Shown here in pieces: positions 11,979 to 24,571 of a stretch of 64,000 nucleotides of DNA (positions are counted from its first letter, which is position 1; every line of letters begins with the position of its first letter). The notes beneath the pieces are model-generated. The model was not told the origin of the DNA. It made no database searches and saw nothing but the letters and a program-made list of their open reading frames with translations. A program made the position numbers and the translations under genes. This stretch comes from Zasmidium citrigriseum (lineage: Eukaryota > Ascomycota > Dothideomycetes > Mycosphaerellales > Mycosphaerellaceae): assembly GCA_002786025.1 (NCBI GenBank), contig NHNW01000002.1, positions 868,001 through 932,000 of the forward strand. The letters run 5' to 3'.

Positions 11979-14491
11979 TCACCCCATGAGCGTACTCTTC
12001 TTCCTCCCCAGACTAAACCGGTTCTTCTTCGTCTTCTCCTCTTGCTGCTGCACAGCCTGTACCGCAGGAGCAGCACCGACAGACTCACGTGCCACGGTCT
12101 TCTCAGCAGCAGCTTGCGCTCCTTGAACTGCCCCCTCACTCGGGGCCGTTCCATTTTGAGCGTCCACAGTACCATTCTGAGGCAGAGGCGGCAGCTTCTC
12201 CTCTTTACTCTTATCCTTGTCCTTACCAAGAATCGTCGGCTTCTTTCTCAAGCTCATCGATCCATGTCTGAAGCGGGAGAATGCACTCTCCTTTTCTTTT
12301 GGCGCCTCTTCGCCACGAGTCTTGGCCTCGTCTGCAGCGGTCTGCTTGCTCATCTCCATGACTTGCTTCAGCTCGTCGTCCTGTCGCTTCCACGCTTCTT
12401 GCCGTCTCCTGCTGGCTTCTTGGCGTTTCTCATCCAGGGCTTTCTCTTCCGCCTTCTTGGCTGCTTTGGCCGCTTTTTCGCGCTCCTTTTCCTCTTGTTT
12501 AAGCTCCTTCTTTGACTTTGTCGGCATGACCGGTACTATGGGAGCGCTTGGCATAGGCTCGGCATGTGGTCTTGCGTTAGCCGCTGCGGCCATGTTTGGC
12601 ATTTGCGGTGCAGTCGCAGCGTGAGCGAGCATGTCCATGTGATCCATATCCTGCGGCGCAGGTGCAGCTTGCGAGTGAACGTGCGCCAAGCCATCGCCAT
12701 TCTTAACGGGCGATGATGGATCCTTAGAAGTTTCGACATCTGACGTCCGGACAGGTGTTGGGACACCGCCTTTCTCGGCTTCCTGTTCCTTGAGAACTGC
12801 TTCCAGGGTCGTCTCCTGATAGAACAGAACGTAAGCACAAGCCAGCTGTTTCGCGTCTTGTACTCCGGGCACAGGCTCGCCTCCGAAGAAATTCATCACA
12901 TAGCTCTTATCGACAGGCTCCACGAGCTCATCATCAAATAGAAGCCATCCTCGATCCTGTGTTTTGACGATGCTGACGTAGTGGCCATGATAAGGTCCGC
13001 CGCCAATATGTACCACAACAGCATACAGCTCGTAAAGACGATCCGGATCCTCGGCGTCGTCTGTAGTGTTGAAAAGTCGTAGATGAAATGGATAAACCAC
13101 TCGATGGAAAAGCTTCTGTAATCGCTGAAGGTCCTCCGTGTATTTGAATCGCTTTAGATGTAGGGCCAGGATCCGCGGTAACCGTTTTATCTTCATCCTT
13201 TTCTCGGCTTCCTGCAGGCCACCGCAGTTGTCGCAGTGGAACTTGTTGCGCTCGCACAACATCTCCTCTTCCGAGAACTTGCGCAGGCATGATGTTACCG
13301 ACGTGTGTGCACCCAGATCCACTGACAAGTCCAGGAAAGCCTCGTCTCGTTGGGAAGTGTTTTCGCAAGTCAGGCATCGAGTCTCTGAAGTAAGCAGTCC
13401 CTCGAACAGATCATGAACCCAATGTGTATCCAGACCAGCTTGTGGGACGTTCAGAGCCTTTGTAGAAATTTCCAGTTCTGTGCCCGCGATCTTCTCAGGT
13501 GCGCCCCCATTCGCGTGCGGTGCCATCAAAGCTGGATGTTGTTTCGCAAAGATCTCCACGTTGTCCACGACTTGGTTCAACAGCAGATTCAGGAACTCGT
13601 GCGCATCCTGGTGCATGGCCGAACGGAACATCTCATTATCCCGTCTCAGAATCTCCAGAAATCGATGTGGGCTGACCACACCTATCCGCGATTGGTTCCC
13701 AATGATCGCCTCAAAGATATCTCTTAGCGATGTGAACAGCGACTCGTCCATGCCATATTTGGCCGAATTGTCGTACGTCATGTCCAGTACTGGTCCATTC
13801 TGTAACGCCATCCTCTTTCTATATTCCGGAGAATCCTTGCTCTCTTCCGGCTTCTGCTGCCCTTGCGGGCCCGGCGATCCAGGCGCATTCTGTTTTCGAG
13901 CGGGTGACGTAGGGTTGGGATATGGGGTGGTCGATGTCGTTCGGGGTGATAGAGGCGCTCCGTTGGCATCCTTGCTGCGTATATCGTCGAGGATCTCTTT
14001 AGAGGGGAAGTTGAGGACATGGTCCCGAAAGGGCGCGGAGTAATATAGGCACTGTATTATCGAATTACAATAGCTGTCGGAAGTCAGTCAAGTGGAACAT
14101 GGCCTTCCTCGCATGAAGCCTACCATGTGGAACCGTACTGTTTGCCATATTGGTCAGCATATGCGAATCAATGTTGGAAGACTTCAGACGGCCTACGTTT
14201 TCAAAACCAAAGAACTTGTCGCTGCCATCGGGTCGCGGAGGTCCCGTCGCATCGGCGAGATGCTTCTCGAGCGGTGTAGGTTGCGGCGCATTGGGGTCCT
14301 TCTTGGCGGGAGTGTCCTTGTTCGCTGCGGTCTGGGTCTGCACGGTGCGTTGTCAGCGGACGGTCGTTGGTTTACTCATTGCGCGCTCAATCATATGGCG
14401 AACGGCAAGCTCCATGTCTCGTAAGCTGAGCTGTGCCGCGTGGTAGGAATGGCCTTACCGAGCCTGTCTTGAACTTGCCAAAGAATGACAT
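11979..14491 (-). CDS. creB: CreB/UBP9-type ubiquitin C-terminal hydrolase
   Basis: Four exons: 14459-14491, 14197-14337, a 14-nt microexon 14124-14137, and 11979-14073 (760 residues). The microexon is needed to build the Cys box: FFGFEN, then YGSTC across it, then [12 protein letters not shown]. The His box is [15 protein letters not shown] near residue 420. A zinc-type C-x2-C pair precedes it ([18 protein letters not shown]). The C-terminal third is a charged coiled coil ([20 protein letters not shown]) and a basic tail, as in Aspergillus CreB. CreB removes ubiquitin in carbon catabolite repression, working with a WD40 partner, CreC. Function here is by family; the pathway is inferred. Confidence 0.92.
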
Positions 14492-15874
14492 CCTCACTCA
14501 TCAGACCGCACTTGTGCTGGTGGGTGGAGCAGGATGGGCTCCGAGTGCTGGCCTCCTCCCGCGCTGGTCGCCCTTTTGGAGGCTCGGGCAGAGTCGCTTG
14601 TGTTGCGCAATCAGAATCCTCCGCGTACAGTAATCGAGTATTATCGAGATGTCGTCTCCATGGGTGGGGAATGGAACGGGTGGCCGAGAGGATTGCGCGG
14701 GCGCGGAGGGAGATTGATAGGAGATACTCTGCGCAGGTCGTCGCTCACCCGGGCGCTTCTTGTTCGCGTCAAAGAGGATCGAGAGAGTGTGTCGCGGCAG
14801 AAGGTCATGCTTCGGTGCGGGCTACTCAATCAGCCTAAGGCAAGCCAGCGGCATCTGCACCAAGAAATCGAGGGGAGCGGCGCAGTCGAGCTAGGACTCG
14901 GATGGAGAAGACGGCGCTTGGACCCGAGAAGGATGGGGGTGCACTGTGCTGTGTCGTTCGCGAGGGGACTTCAAGATCAACACCTGCGAGTGCTGATAAT
15001 GAGCAAAGTGGCGTCGGGCAGCGGTGGAGGAGGGATGTTCACATCCGAGCTGGGCAGAGGCAACAAGCAACAATTGTCGCGCTATGATGCTCAATAATGT
15101 CGCACTCTAGCCACGCGACCGCAACGTGGAGAGACCTTGAAGGAGCCCCGCAAAAAGCTAGTTTCCCCGTCAATCATCGTCCATCTCGTTTTCTGGAAGC
15201 GAGCACAGCAGATGGAGCTGGAATGTATTTTAAATCGCTGTAGTCCTGGTCCTCTACAATATCACATCAAGTGCTGACGAGGCTTTGACACAGCCGTGGT
15301 TGTGAGGTGCGGTCAGCCACGAGACCCACAAGTGGGTCCGCCAAGGCCGAGCGAATACGCAGGAGTTCTGAGATGTACGCGGCTAGTAAACCATTCCCCA
15401 CAACACCTTCAACAATTTAACAATCCTCGCTGTATTTATGTCTCACAGGTCTCACAGGTGCACTTCGTCCACTTACTCAGCGCAGGAACAAAGCAGAGAA
15501 AGTTGCTTCATAGGTCTGGGTATGTGGTAGCAATAAGATCTCCAACCTATGCACCAAGTACATCGAATGCACATCGAGCATCATTTTCAGCTTTCTCTAG
15601 ATCGGCATTCTCATCCACAACTCCGACAAACACACAGAGACACCCGTGCTTTCCTTCACACACCGCGTCAAAACTTGCCTCGTTTCGAGCTCCGCGCTGC
15701 CTCAGAACCAATCACGAGACAGTGGCATCTGAAGTGCTGAACATTCACTCACATTCTTCTCACTCCTGCCCTTTTGAGCAGACTTTTCTTAAAGAGTCCG
15801 ACTTCATCTTATCTTCCTTCCTACACCTTATCTTACGCCACCGAAATACTATACACACACACACAACAGACACC
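14492..15874. other. Long intergenic region before cyclophilin
   Basis: Open frames up to 187 residues on the plus strand (14534-15097) show no motif and are overlapped by equally long antisense frames, so I do not call a gene. A CA dinucleotide run (15853-15867) lies immediately before the cyclophilin start, in its leader. Confidence 0.45.
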
Positions 15875-16514
15875 ATGGCAGCCCCCAATCCTGTCGTCTT
15901 CTTCGACATCACCATCGGCGGCGAACCCCTCGGCCGCATCAAGATGGAACTCTTCGCCGACATCACCCCTCGAACCGCAGAAGTATTACACCCCTCCCAC
16001 TCACGTCACCCATCCACTCTACTAATACCTGTAACTCAGAACTTCCGCCAATTCTGCACCGGCGAGACCAAAAACTCCAGCAACCGACCCCAAGGCTACA
16101 AAGGCTCCAAATTCCACCGCGTAATCAAAGACTTCATGCTACAGGGCGGCGACTTCCTCAACGGCGACGGCACGGGTTCCATCTCCATCTACGGCACCAA
16201 GACGTTTGCGGATGAGAATTTCACGTTGAAGCATGATGCGCCGGGTTTGCTTTCTATGGCGGTGAGTATATCCCGTCTGGGGTGTAAGAGAGTGTGTTGG
16301 TGGCTAACGAGATGACCAGAACTCCGGCCCAAACACCAACGGCTCACAATTCTTCATCACGTGCCGGGACACGCCGCATTTGAATGGGAAGCACACGGTC
16401 TTTGGCAAGGTGGTCGAGGGAATGGATGTGGTAAAGAAGATTGAGAATGTGCGGACGAGTCGGGAGGACAAGCCGCAGCAGGATGTGGTGATTGCGCAGT
16501 GTGGCGAGATGTAA
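15875..16514 (+). CDS. cypA: Cyclophilin A-type peptidyl-prolyl cis-trans isomerase
   Basis: Exons 15875-15982, 16040-16261 and 16320-16514 encode 174 residues. The isomerase core is intact: [15 protein letters not shown] (catalytic Arg and Phe), [14 protein letters not shown], and a Leu-Asn-Gly-Lys-His segment. A one-letter difference from the classic cyclosporin-binding site appears where [16 protein letters not shown] is found rather than a Trp-containing loop (WLDGKHVVFG). The introns are 57 and 58 nt; the first contains no stop in frame, so it can be missed. The product should be cytosolic, with no targeting extension from this ATG. A longer frame runs upstream, but the context CACCATGG supports this start. 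Confidence 0.93.
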
Positions 16515-16907
16515 GAAGTCATCGTAGACGCAGCGGGTTATGAGGTGAAGATGAAAAGTATGTGTGTACTCATGTTCTCACTTTCAATCAAACAGCATGG
16601 CATTGCATTGCATCGACGTATTCAAAGGCTCACCGCGTGGCCGAATCGCCAGTGGGGGGTATCTTTGACGCTTGGGGTGTGGTGGGTAGTAAACAAAGGC
16701 CGTCGCTCAATATGCACATTCCTCAAAAAAAGCAGACACGCGAGCAAACCAAAGACGTGTCGTAGTCATCCACCAGAAACTTGCTTATCCTCCCTTCAAA
16801 AAAACACCTTGCTCAACCACAAAACGCATCAATTCCGCAAGAAAGGGGTTGTTTTCAGAAGCTTGCCGAGGCCATTATCATAGACATTAATCTTCGTTGT
16901 TGTTTCT

Positions 16908-18287
16908 TTAGGACAGAATGTCCGAGACAGCGTCCGTGACAGCATCCGTAACGTCGTTCAAAACGTCCTGGAAGATGTTTGCGCAGCCCCAGAATTGCTC
17001 GACACCGAGGTCGCCGGGTGCCTTCCAGGTGTCGTCCTCGTAGGAGAAGATGGCAGACTTGCCACCAGCGGACGCGAGAATGGAGTCGATGGCCTCCTTC
17101 TGCTGGTAAGAGCCTGGAACAGCCATGCCGTTGGAGTTACCGGCGCTTGGCCATCCAGTCTCGAGGTTGTAGGCCTCCTTGGAGCCACCGCAAGCCTGGC
17201 TGAGGAGCTCCATCTGAGACTTGACAAAGTCACCAGCACCGGAAGCAGAGACAGCAGTGTTGAAGAATGGGTGGATGTTGGCGGCAATGACATCGACGGC
17301 GCCGCAGATGGTGTCGGCGTTCTGCTGGATGGTACCGAGAGGCTCAGTGGTAGTGCAAGGGCCGTTGTAGCCGGCAGCCTTGAACGAAGACTTGACCTCG
17401 CCGAGGAAGCTGGCGAGCTCGGACGCGCTGCAATATCCATTAAAGATTGCCTCGTTTCCGGCGACAACCATCTCGACCTTGTCCCAGCCGTTGGACTTGC
17501 CCCAGCTGGTGAGCTGGCTGACCTGCTCCCTAGCCTTGTCGAAACCGGAGCTGTCGATGAAGATGCCCATGATCATGTTGACACCGTGCTGGTTGCAAGC
17601 AGAGCCAACATTCTCAACGCCGGAGCAGTCGGTGGCGTAGAGGCGGACGGTGGAGAAGCCCTTGGCCTTGATCTGAGCAATGTCGTCGGCGACGTCGCTG
17701 GCGGACTTGCACTCGCCACCGGAGGTGTAAGGAGTGTAGGTCATGGCCCACTTGTTGCCGTTGGGTGAAGGCGAAGCAGAACCAGATCCAGAGTGGCCAG
17801 ATCCACCATTGTTGCCATTGCCTCCAGAGGGCGCAGAGTAGGAAGGAGCGCTCGACGATGGAGCTGGCGCCTCATAGGTTGATGGAGCTGGCGCGCTGGT
17901 CGAAGGCTTAGGGTGGTGTTCGACCTCCTTGGTGTAGGCCGGTGGTGGCGCGACAGACGAGCTGCTGCTGGTAGTCGGCTTGGGCTTGGGAGCCTCGCTG
18001 GTGCTGGTCGTTGGGGCGACATATGTGGAAGGAGCGACCCAAGTCGAAGTCTCCTCCGGCTTGGACGAGGTGGTCGATGGGCCGGGAACGAGAGTGGCCT
18101 CGCCGTACCAGGTGGTGGTGTAGGTGGTGCATCCGCAGGTGGCATTGGCCGACTCAGGCAGGTTGCCGTAGGCTGGAGCCTCGCTTCTGGCCTTGTGAAG
18201 GTTGTGATGCATGGCATGGACGCTGCCGGCATTGACCGAGGCGACAAGGCCCGACGCGAGCACTGCCACAGCTGTGTAGCGATGCAT
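16908..18287 (-). CDS. Secreted GH17 cell-wall glucan 1,3-beta-glucosidase/transglycosylase
   Basis: A single exon of 459 residues. A signal peptide (MHRYTAVAVLASGLVASVNA) is followed by a Cys-containing segment (NATCGCTTYTTTWYG) and a long Pro/Ser/Thr-rich linker (about residues 75-180), likely O-mannosylated. The GH17 catalytic domain begins near KWAMTYTPYTSGG. The proton donor is Glu in VVAGNEAIFNG and the nucleophile is Glu in YNLETGWPSAG. The architecture resembles the SCW4/SCW10 and Aspergillus Btg/Bgt group that remodels beta-1,3-glucan. No GPI attachment signal is apparent at the end (the tail is DVTDAVTDAVSDILS). Confidence 0.93.
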   Translation of the reverse strand: MHRYTAVAVLASGLVASVNAGSVHAMHHNLHKARSEAPAYGNLPESANATCGCTTYTTTWYGEATLVPGPSTTSSKPEETSTWVAPSTYVAPTTSTSEAPKPKPTTSSSSSVAPPPAYTKEVEHHPKPSTSAPAPSTYEAPAPSSSAPSYSAPSGGNGNNGGSGHSGSGSASPSPNGNKWAMTYTPYTSGGECKSASDVADDIAQIKAKGFSTVRLYATDCSGVENVGSACNQHGVNMIMGIFIDSSGFDKAREQVSQLTSWGKSNGWDKVEMVVAGNEAIFNGYCSASELASFLGEVKSSFKAAGYNGPCTTTEPLGTIQQNADTICGAVDVIAANIHPFFNTAVSASGAGDFVKSQMELLSQACGGSKEAYNLETGWPSAGNSNGMAVPGSYQQKEAIDSILASAGGKSAIFSYEDDTWKAPGDLGVEQFWGCANIFQDVLNDVTDAVTDAVSDILS

Positions 18288-19207
18288 GTTGGTGGTAGTG
18301 AACGTGGGACGCCGCTGAAAGAGTGAAGCGGATCGTCGGGTTGAGCGAGTGACTGCTGCTGTGAGAGCGGACGGTGGTATGCTGTCGGAGCGCGGTGAAG
18401 GAGAGAAAACAGAAGGAGCGGACGGGCCTACCTTTGTCTACGGTGCAGCGAATCCTCTGGCCGTTGGGTCAATCAAACTACACTCGACTCAAGCGGAATC
18501 GTTGCCCGCCAAGTGACTGGGGACGGCGCGAGAACCCTGAATCGCGGCTTATGATTGGACCCCGGAGGATTAGCCAGATTAACCACACGAATCCATCATC
18601 AACGGCGTCTCGCGCTCGAGAAATTACAAGATCGTCGCCAACTTCACTGACTCGGGCGAACGTCAATAAAAGCACTCTTGCCGCGGCAGTCGAGATTCAG
18701 AAATGACAATTACTCCACAATCTGGCTTCCAGCGATGCTATTCTTCAAGACGAGACTGCCGCAAGTGCCGAGCAGAGCAGCATAACCTGAGACCATCACA
18801 ATCAATGCGATCACATTCAATGTTACACAAGTATCACTTGATCCGAGAGTGCCACAGGCGAGTCTCTCGTGACGTCGGTCTATCGAGACAAGACGGTCAC
18901 GCGACTTGTTCTTTCCCCTATACCTTCCAATGGTCCAGCGGTACATGTGCAGCTCCTGAACCACTTCTCGATACTACAATGACCCTTCTGGTGTCGAGAG
19001 ACTTCACCTGATGGCTTCAGAAATGTGCGCGCTGGAGATTCACCCGCATTTGGAATCTCTGAGCATCACGAGCACACGCGCATGTTTGCTCTTCTATCTT
19101 CACGAGCTGTGATCAATAGCTTTGGTTAAGGTATAGTCACACTTCCAATCTCTCGTCTCTTTAATGGAACATACACATACACGACCAGGAGAGCAAAGCT
19201 TTACATT
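18288..19207. other. Divergent intergenic region, GH17 and astacin promoters
   Basis: 920 bases with no supported gene. It must carry both promoters. A short pyrimidine-rich leader precedes the protease start at 19208. Confidence 0.5.
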
Positions 19208-20516
19208 ATGGTCTCGGCACGAATGTTCCGCACATTACTCCTCCTAACCTTCTCAACTCTCACGACAGCCTGCCCTTCGGCCAACCACACCCTCCAACTC
19301 CAAGAACGCGCCGCCTGGTTCTCCGTCGGCAACCCCCATGGTAACGAACCCTACTCCACCAATGCCTGGCCACCACACAGCACCGCACCCTGGGACCGTC
19401 CCCTCCGGTACTGCTTCGTATCCAAAACCGACTACGAGAACCTGAACGCCGTCCTCAAAGCCGCCATTAAGCTTTGGGAACCTGCCATGGCACCATACTC
19501 TTCCCTCAAAATCATCCCTGATTGCGGCCGCGCGAAAGAAGACTGTCTCTGCGAGAACGCCGCTCCAGACGCGCTGCATATCTCCGATATCGACCCTAGT
19601 TTGAGTAATGTTCATGGAAGCACGACGGTAGGGTACTGGATGCAGCGACCAGATCAGCAGACGAAGGGGAGACACAATCTCGCCTTCGAGAGGCTAGAGA
19701 ATAAGGACACGCCTGGGAAACCCGGACCGTACGATGTTGCTACACTCGCTCATGAGCTCGGCCATTCGCTTGGTCTCGAGCATGAGCATTCCCGATCGGA
19801 TAGGGATGAGTATATTTCTTTCTACTGCAAGAATTTGCGAGATTACAATGATGTCAAGGCAAGTCCAAAAGCGATCTCTCCTTTCTTTCTCCTGCGCTCT
19901 TTTGTATCTACTGCTACAATGGGAGCAGGACCCGGTGATATTAACATCCACCACAGCAACGCATCCAACAAGCCAAAAATGGCGACACAATTGAGAAAGC
20001 CTGCACGGACCTCGCCACCGCCCACAAAGTGAGTGCCCCTCCCACGCCCCTCCCCAGTAACCTCCCTACTGACTTTCCTCCCCTAACAAGTACGGCTTCT
20101 CCGCCTTCGCCTTCATCAAAACACCCACCCGCGCCCCTGCAATCGGCCAATTCGCCTGGTCCGGCAAGACCTTCGACTTCAACAGCATAATGCTCTACGG
20201 CTCCTACGAAGGCGCCACCGTCCCCTCCTCCAACAAGAACAAAGCCGTCCTCCTCAAACACCCCCACAGCAAATCATGGCGTCCAAACCCAGGTCTGGAG
20301 GAAGAGTTCTTTGGCGGCGGGGATCGCCAGGCGATTACAAGGAAGCCGAGTGAGGGTGATCTGGCGAGAGTCGCACAGTTGTATCCGAATTACGGGCCGA
20401 AGGATCGGGAGGGGGATCCGGGGGATTTGAGGGCGGAGGAGGAGAAGTGGGCGGGGACGAGTGGTGTGCTAGAAGGGAGGGCGGCGAGAGAGACGGGTGT
20501 GAGGGTTGGAGCTTGA
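19208..20516 (+). CDS. Secreted astacin-like (M12A) metalloprotease
   Basis: Exons 19208-19858, 19957-20028 and 20091-20516 encode 382 residues. The first intron has a GC donor (AAG/GCAAGT), required because a GT donor at that place does not restore the frame. An N-terminal signal peptide precedes TACPSANH. The zinc site is HELGHSLGLEHEHSRSDRD, the full astacin HExxHxxGxxHExxRxDR signature, and the Met-turn is FNSIMLYGSY. A family-usual propeptide is not obvious. The C-terminal 80 residues are charged. It is a presumed extracellular protein-degrading enzyme; family M12A is uncommon in fungi but known in plant and animal associates. Confidence 0.88.
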
Positions 20517-20628
20517 TGGGGTTGTTTGTGGATACTGGAGTGGTCGTCATTCATTATGATTCTACAAAGTGTGCAATGTTGTTCTTTGAGCAAGCCAATG
20601 GTAGCAAGATGCAGCGTCGCAACATCGC

Positions 20629-23600
20629 TCATTCGTCACTGTCAGTGTCTTCAACGATTCTCTTCTTTCGAATTTGAGGCGGCCCAACAGACACAATAGA
20701 GTCATTATCGCTGTCTGCAACCTCTTCCACCTCTTCAACGTCGCTCAAGCCCAGGCCCTCCTTTCGGCTGGCTCTCTTCTTGAGCCCCCGCCTCTTCTGG
20801 CCAGCGGGAGTTCCTGGTTGAGACGAGCTCGCCATCTCAACGGGATCACTGGACTTCGCGATGAAGGCTTCCAGTTCACTATCAGGCTCCTCTTCCTCGT
20901 CTTCGCCACTGGTGTCTCGAGAGCCCAGGTCGATGCCTTGCGTACCGATACGCATATCTGCGGGAGTGGGCTCTGGGCTGGACTCGTCCCCTTCCTTGGC
21001 GGACGACCCGTACGATGTAGTACGTTGGACAGCCTGTTTCTTTCTCGGTCGGCCACGAGGCTTCGGTGCTACCTTTGGCTGACGAGGTGCCTTGAGCAGC
21101 GCCGGCGCCGTTGGTAACTCGGCATCAGACTCAATGACTTGCGGTTCTCGACTCGCGTTGATATTTGACGGCCTCCTCACAGGATTTGCCTTCTTGGTGC
21201 GTGGCGGTGGCCGAGCGGGAAGTTCTGCCTCGGACTCAGACTGGTCGATTGGCCGGGCTGAGGGTTTGGTCAGAGCCAAAGCAGGCCTGCTAGTACGAGA
21301 CTGGCCTGTCGTAGAGCGTTCTGCCTCGGGGTTGGCCAGCCTCACTTTCGCTGGCCCTGCATCTTCCAGATCACTTACATGGAGTATCTCACTCCAGCGG
21401 TTGCACTTGGCGACGTCAACAGCCTCAATAGCCAGCATTGTCTTCTCCACCAGCTTGGCGGCACGTCCGTGAGCGATGTGTTTCGTTGGTCCCAAGTTCT
21501 TGAGCCTCTCGGGATAGCGGGAATGGTCTGGCGCCTGGATAGTTCCATTTCCATCCTCATCTGCAGTCTGGGCGTACTTGTCGATGAGCTCCTGCATCTG
21601 ATCATCGTTCAACAACACATCCGCAAGATATGGCAACGCGACCGCTTCTGGCTCCCGCACCGGACTGGGCGAGGGTCGTCGAAATTTGGCTGGTGCCTGC
21701 TTCTTCGCCGGTGCCTTCCTCTTGGAAGCTGGCCTCTCCTCCTCGCTGTCGGAGTCCATTTTGGAGGCCTTGACAAATCCGGTGCGCACGTTGTCAGGCA
21801 TGAAGAACTTCTTCGGCGGCCTCTTTGTTTTGCCCTTCCCCTTGCCCCTCCTGCCTTTCTCGTTCAAGTCAACAGGCTGGCTGTTCTCAATCGGAATGTC
21901 CACAGGTCGTTTGTCTGCGATGGGTTTGATTTCTTTCGGCAGGATACGCGGACTCTGATCGTCTCGGTAAGAGTACTTGGATGCATCTGCGATGGTCTTC
22001 TGGATGTACAGGTAGTTGTCCTGCGCTTTGGCGTAGTCTCCCTCTTCCTTGTCCTTCATGAGCAGCAAGCATACTCTACCGACACGTTTTCGTCCTGTTC
22101 GGCCAATACGCTGAAGCATTCTGATGGGCGATGATGATGCGTCGTAGCAGACAATGAGATCCACTGTTCCGATATCGAGACCCTCTTCTCCAATGGAGGT
22201 TGCAATGAGAGTGTTGTATTTGCCGCTCTTGAAGTCCTGGATCACCGCATTTTGCTTCTTTTGGTCCATGCCTTCTTGGCCCTTGGAAGCAGCCTGACCT
22301 ACAAAGACGTGCGGCCGAATCATGGGCTCGTGTTTCTTCAGAGCACGACAGATGTCTTCTGTGCTATCTCGATAGCTTGCAAAGATCATGACTCTTGTGG
22401 CACTAGGTGGGACATCGCTTCCCTGTGCTCCTTCTCCAGCATCGAGGAAATGGTTCAGCACTACGTCTTTCAGGTACTCCAACTTAGGATGGCCAAGAAA
22501 TTCCGGATTGTTAGTCCAGGTGCGAATGGTCGACATCATCTTCGTGAAGTGCTCCGAGTTGGCGATGGCAGCAGCTGTCTTGCCTTTGCTTTGTCCTCCC
22601 TCTACTTCACGCTGGAAGGCCAACACTCCTGAGTAGAAAGGGCCAATGCCGTGGAATTTGAGTAGGCCAATGCTGTGAGCAAGACTCGACAGGACTGTGA
22701 AGATGGCGTTCATCATTCCTTTGATCGGCATTGGTGCTTTTCGACCGGCGTCCGATGACATCCACTTTTGGCGAGCCGTTGTCAACCTGGACAAGCACAT
22801 TAGCCATAATGTTTCCCTGACGGCCTGCCCGAACTCACCCGTATGCAGTCAGCTTCATGGGATCTTTTGACCAGTATGCATTTTGACTGCAAAGCTTATC
22901 CACGGATGGTTTCAGGGCAGCCGCAAACATCCCCATAATTCGTTCCTGCTCATCGCTGTAATCGAATATCTCCGTTTCGGTGTGCTTCTCATGAGTGTAC
23001 TCCCGAATATCGAGTGACTGCTCGGTCCGAAGCTCCACGCGGGCGATTCCAAGGCTGTCAATAACAGCTTGGACTGCCTCGACGGTAGAACCAGGAGTAG
23101 CAGTGAGGGCTAACACGCGGAAGCTGTTGTTGAATCGGCGCATGAATGCTATCACTTCGGTATAGGCGTAGCCGCCTGTGGCCTTGTGCGCTTCGTCGAC
23201 AACAAGAAGCACGAGCCTCTTCGGGTCGCATATTCCAGTCTTGAGATCATTGATGACTGTCTGCGGTGTCATAAAGAAGACCCGCTTCTCGAGCCACTCG
23301 TCCGCTCGCACAGCTGGCGTGGTTTCTCCTGTCATGAGAACGGTGTCTCGCTTTGGGATACCGACGATGCCAAAACATGCTTCCATCTGCTGAGCGATGA
23401 GAGGCTTGGTAGGTGCCATGAATACTATCTGAGCATTCGTCGTCCAACGGTAATAGTTGAGCATGATTGTTGCGGCAATGAATGTTTTGCCAAGACCTGT
23501 TGGAAGAGCGACGAGCGTGTTGTGGAATAAACTGCGGGAGACAATATTGTACTGGTAGTCGCGAACGGTGCCGAGGTTTGTAGGATATACAAAAGTCTTC

Positions 23601-24571
23601 ATTGCCTCGTCATCAAGTTTGTGGTGTGTCGGTGGCTCATCTCTGGCTTTAAGAGGCCAGGCATGTCTTTTCTGTGCCGCTTGTGATGCTGAGAGATCTT
23701 GTGTTGCGGGTTGACCAAATATCGTCATTTGCTTCAGTCCAGCCTGCGGTCCACGAAGTGCAGCTGGTCGTTGCGCTTGTACTGGCTGAGAGGAAAGTTC
23801 AATGATGTCCTTCGTTGGAGATTTCTCGGGAGAAGATGACGAGAAGGCGTCGGAAGGCAGATCTGCAAGGTCTTGGGTCGCATCGTAGAAGCCCTCATGG
23901 TTCACTCCCCGGCCACGGGAGTTCTCTTCCGCTTGCAAGCGAGCTGCGAGTGCAGCATCTCCGTCAATGTTCGGATCGGCTCGACCAACAGCGTCAAAGT
24001 AGTTTCCTATACCATTGATCGCAGGCCGAGGATCGACTGACTTCCCATAGCCATTTTGATTCGCAATGCCACCTATGTTTGGTTGCTGCTGAACGGGAGG
24101 TCGCTTCCAGACGGCCCCTCGAAACTTGGCCAGATTCTCGTCCAATCCATGCTGCGTTTGGGTGAAGATCATATCAGGGAACTTCCCACCATTTTCAGGC
24201 ACGTGGATGCGATACTTGTTCTTCTTGACAGTATTGTCTTCGATGCCAAGCTCGCCGGGCAAGTAGTATCCCTCCTCGTCGATAGGTTCATCGCCGAGGT
24301 CCTGAGTGGCTACTGTTTGAGTTAGGGCTGCAGTAGACTGGAAGTAGGTGGACTGCTTTGGAGGGCTGTGGCCTTCATCGTCGGTCTCGGACCAAGACAA
24401 GTCATCTGAATCTGCGCCATCGACTTGAGCTGGTCCCCGTCTTCTCACCCGCCGTTTCTTGGTCGGCCGTGGGGAAGGTTCGAAGCCACCACGCTGTGTG
24501 GCCTCAACCTGGGTGGCGGCCGCAAGGAATTCGGTGTCATCGTCGAGTCCAAAGTCGTCGCTGAGCGGCAT
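20629..24571 (-). CDS. mph1: MPH1/FANCM-type ATP-dependent DNA helicase
   Basis: Exons 22839-24571 and 20629-22786 encode 1296 residues. The N-terminal 360 residues are low-complexity. Then come DYQYNIVSRSLF, Walker A ALPTGLGKTFIAA, APTKPLI, the DEAH box LVVDEAHKATGGYAY, and TATPGS. The insertion domain follows, then the helicase C half with IFASYRDST, ATSIGEEGLDIG and QRIGRTGRKRVG. An AT-hook-like PRGRPRKK and acidic stretches lie in the tail. MPH1 unwinds D-loops and reverses forks in recombination control. It is longer than yeast MPH1 (993). The ATG at 24571 is chosen because the longer frame starts with TTG. It converges on the astacin gene. Confidence 0.94.

Noticed and set aside
14534..15097. 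187-residue plus frame in the intergenic region
   Set aside because: No similarity to anything known to me, similar open frames antisense, no leader or splice support.
16995..17768. 257-residue frame antisense to GH17
   Set aside because: Shadow caused by GC-rich codon bias of the GH17 gene; no motif.
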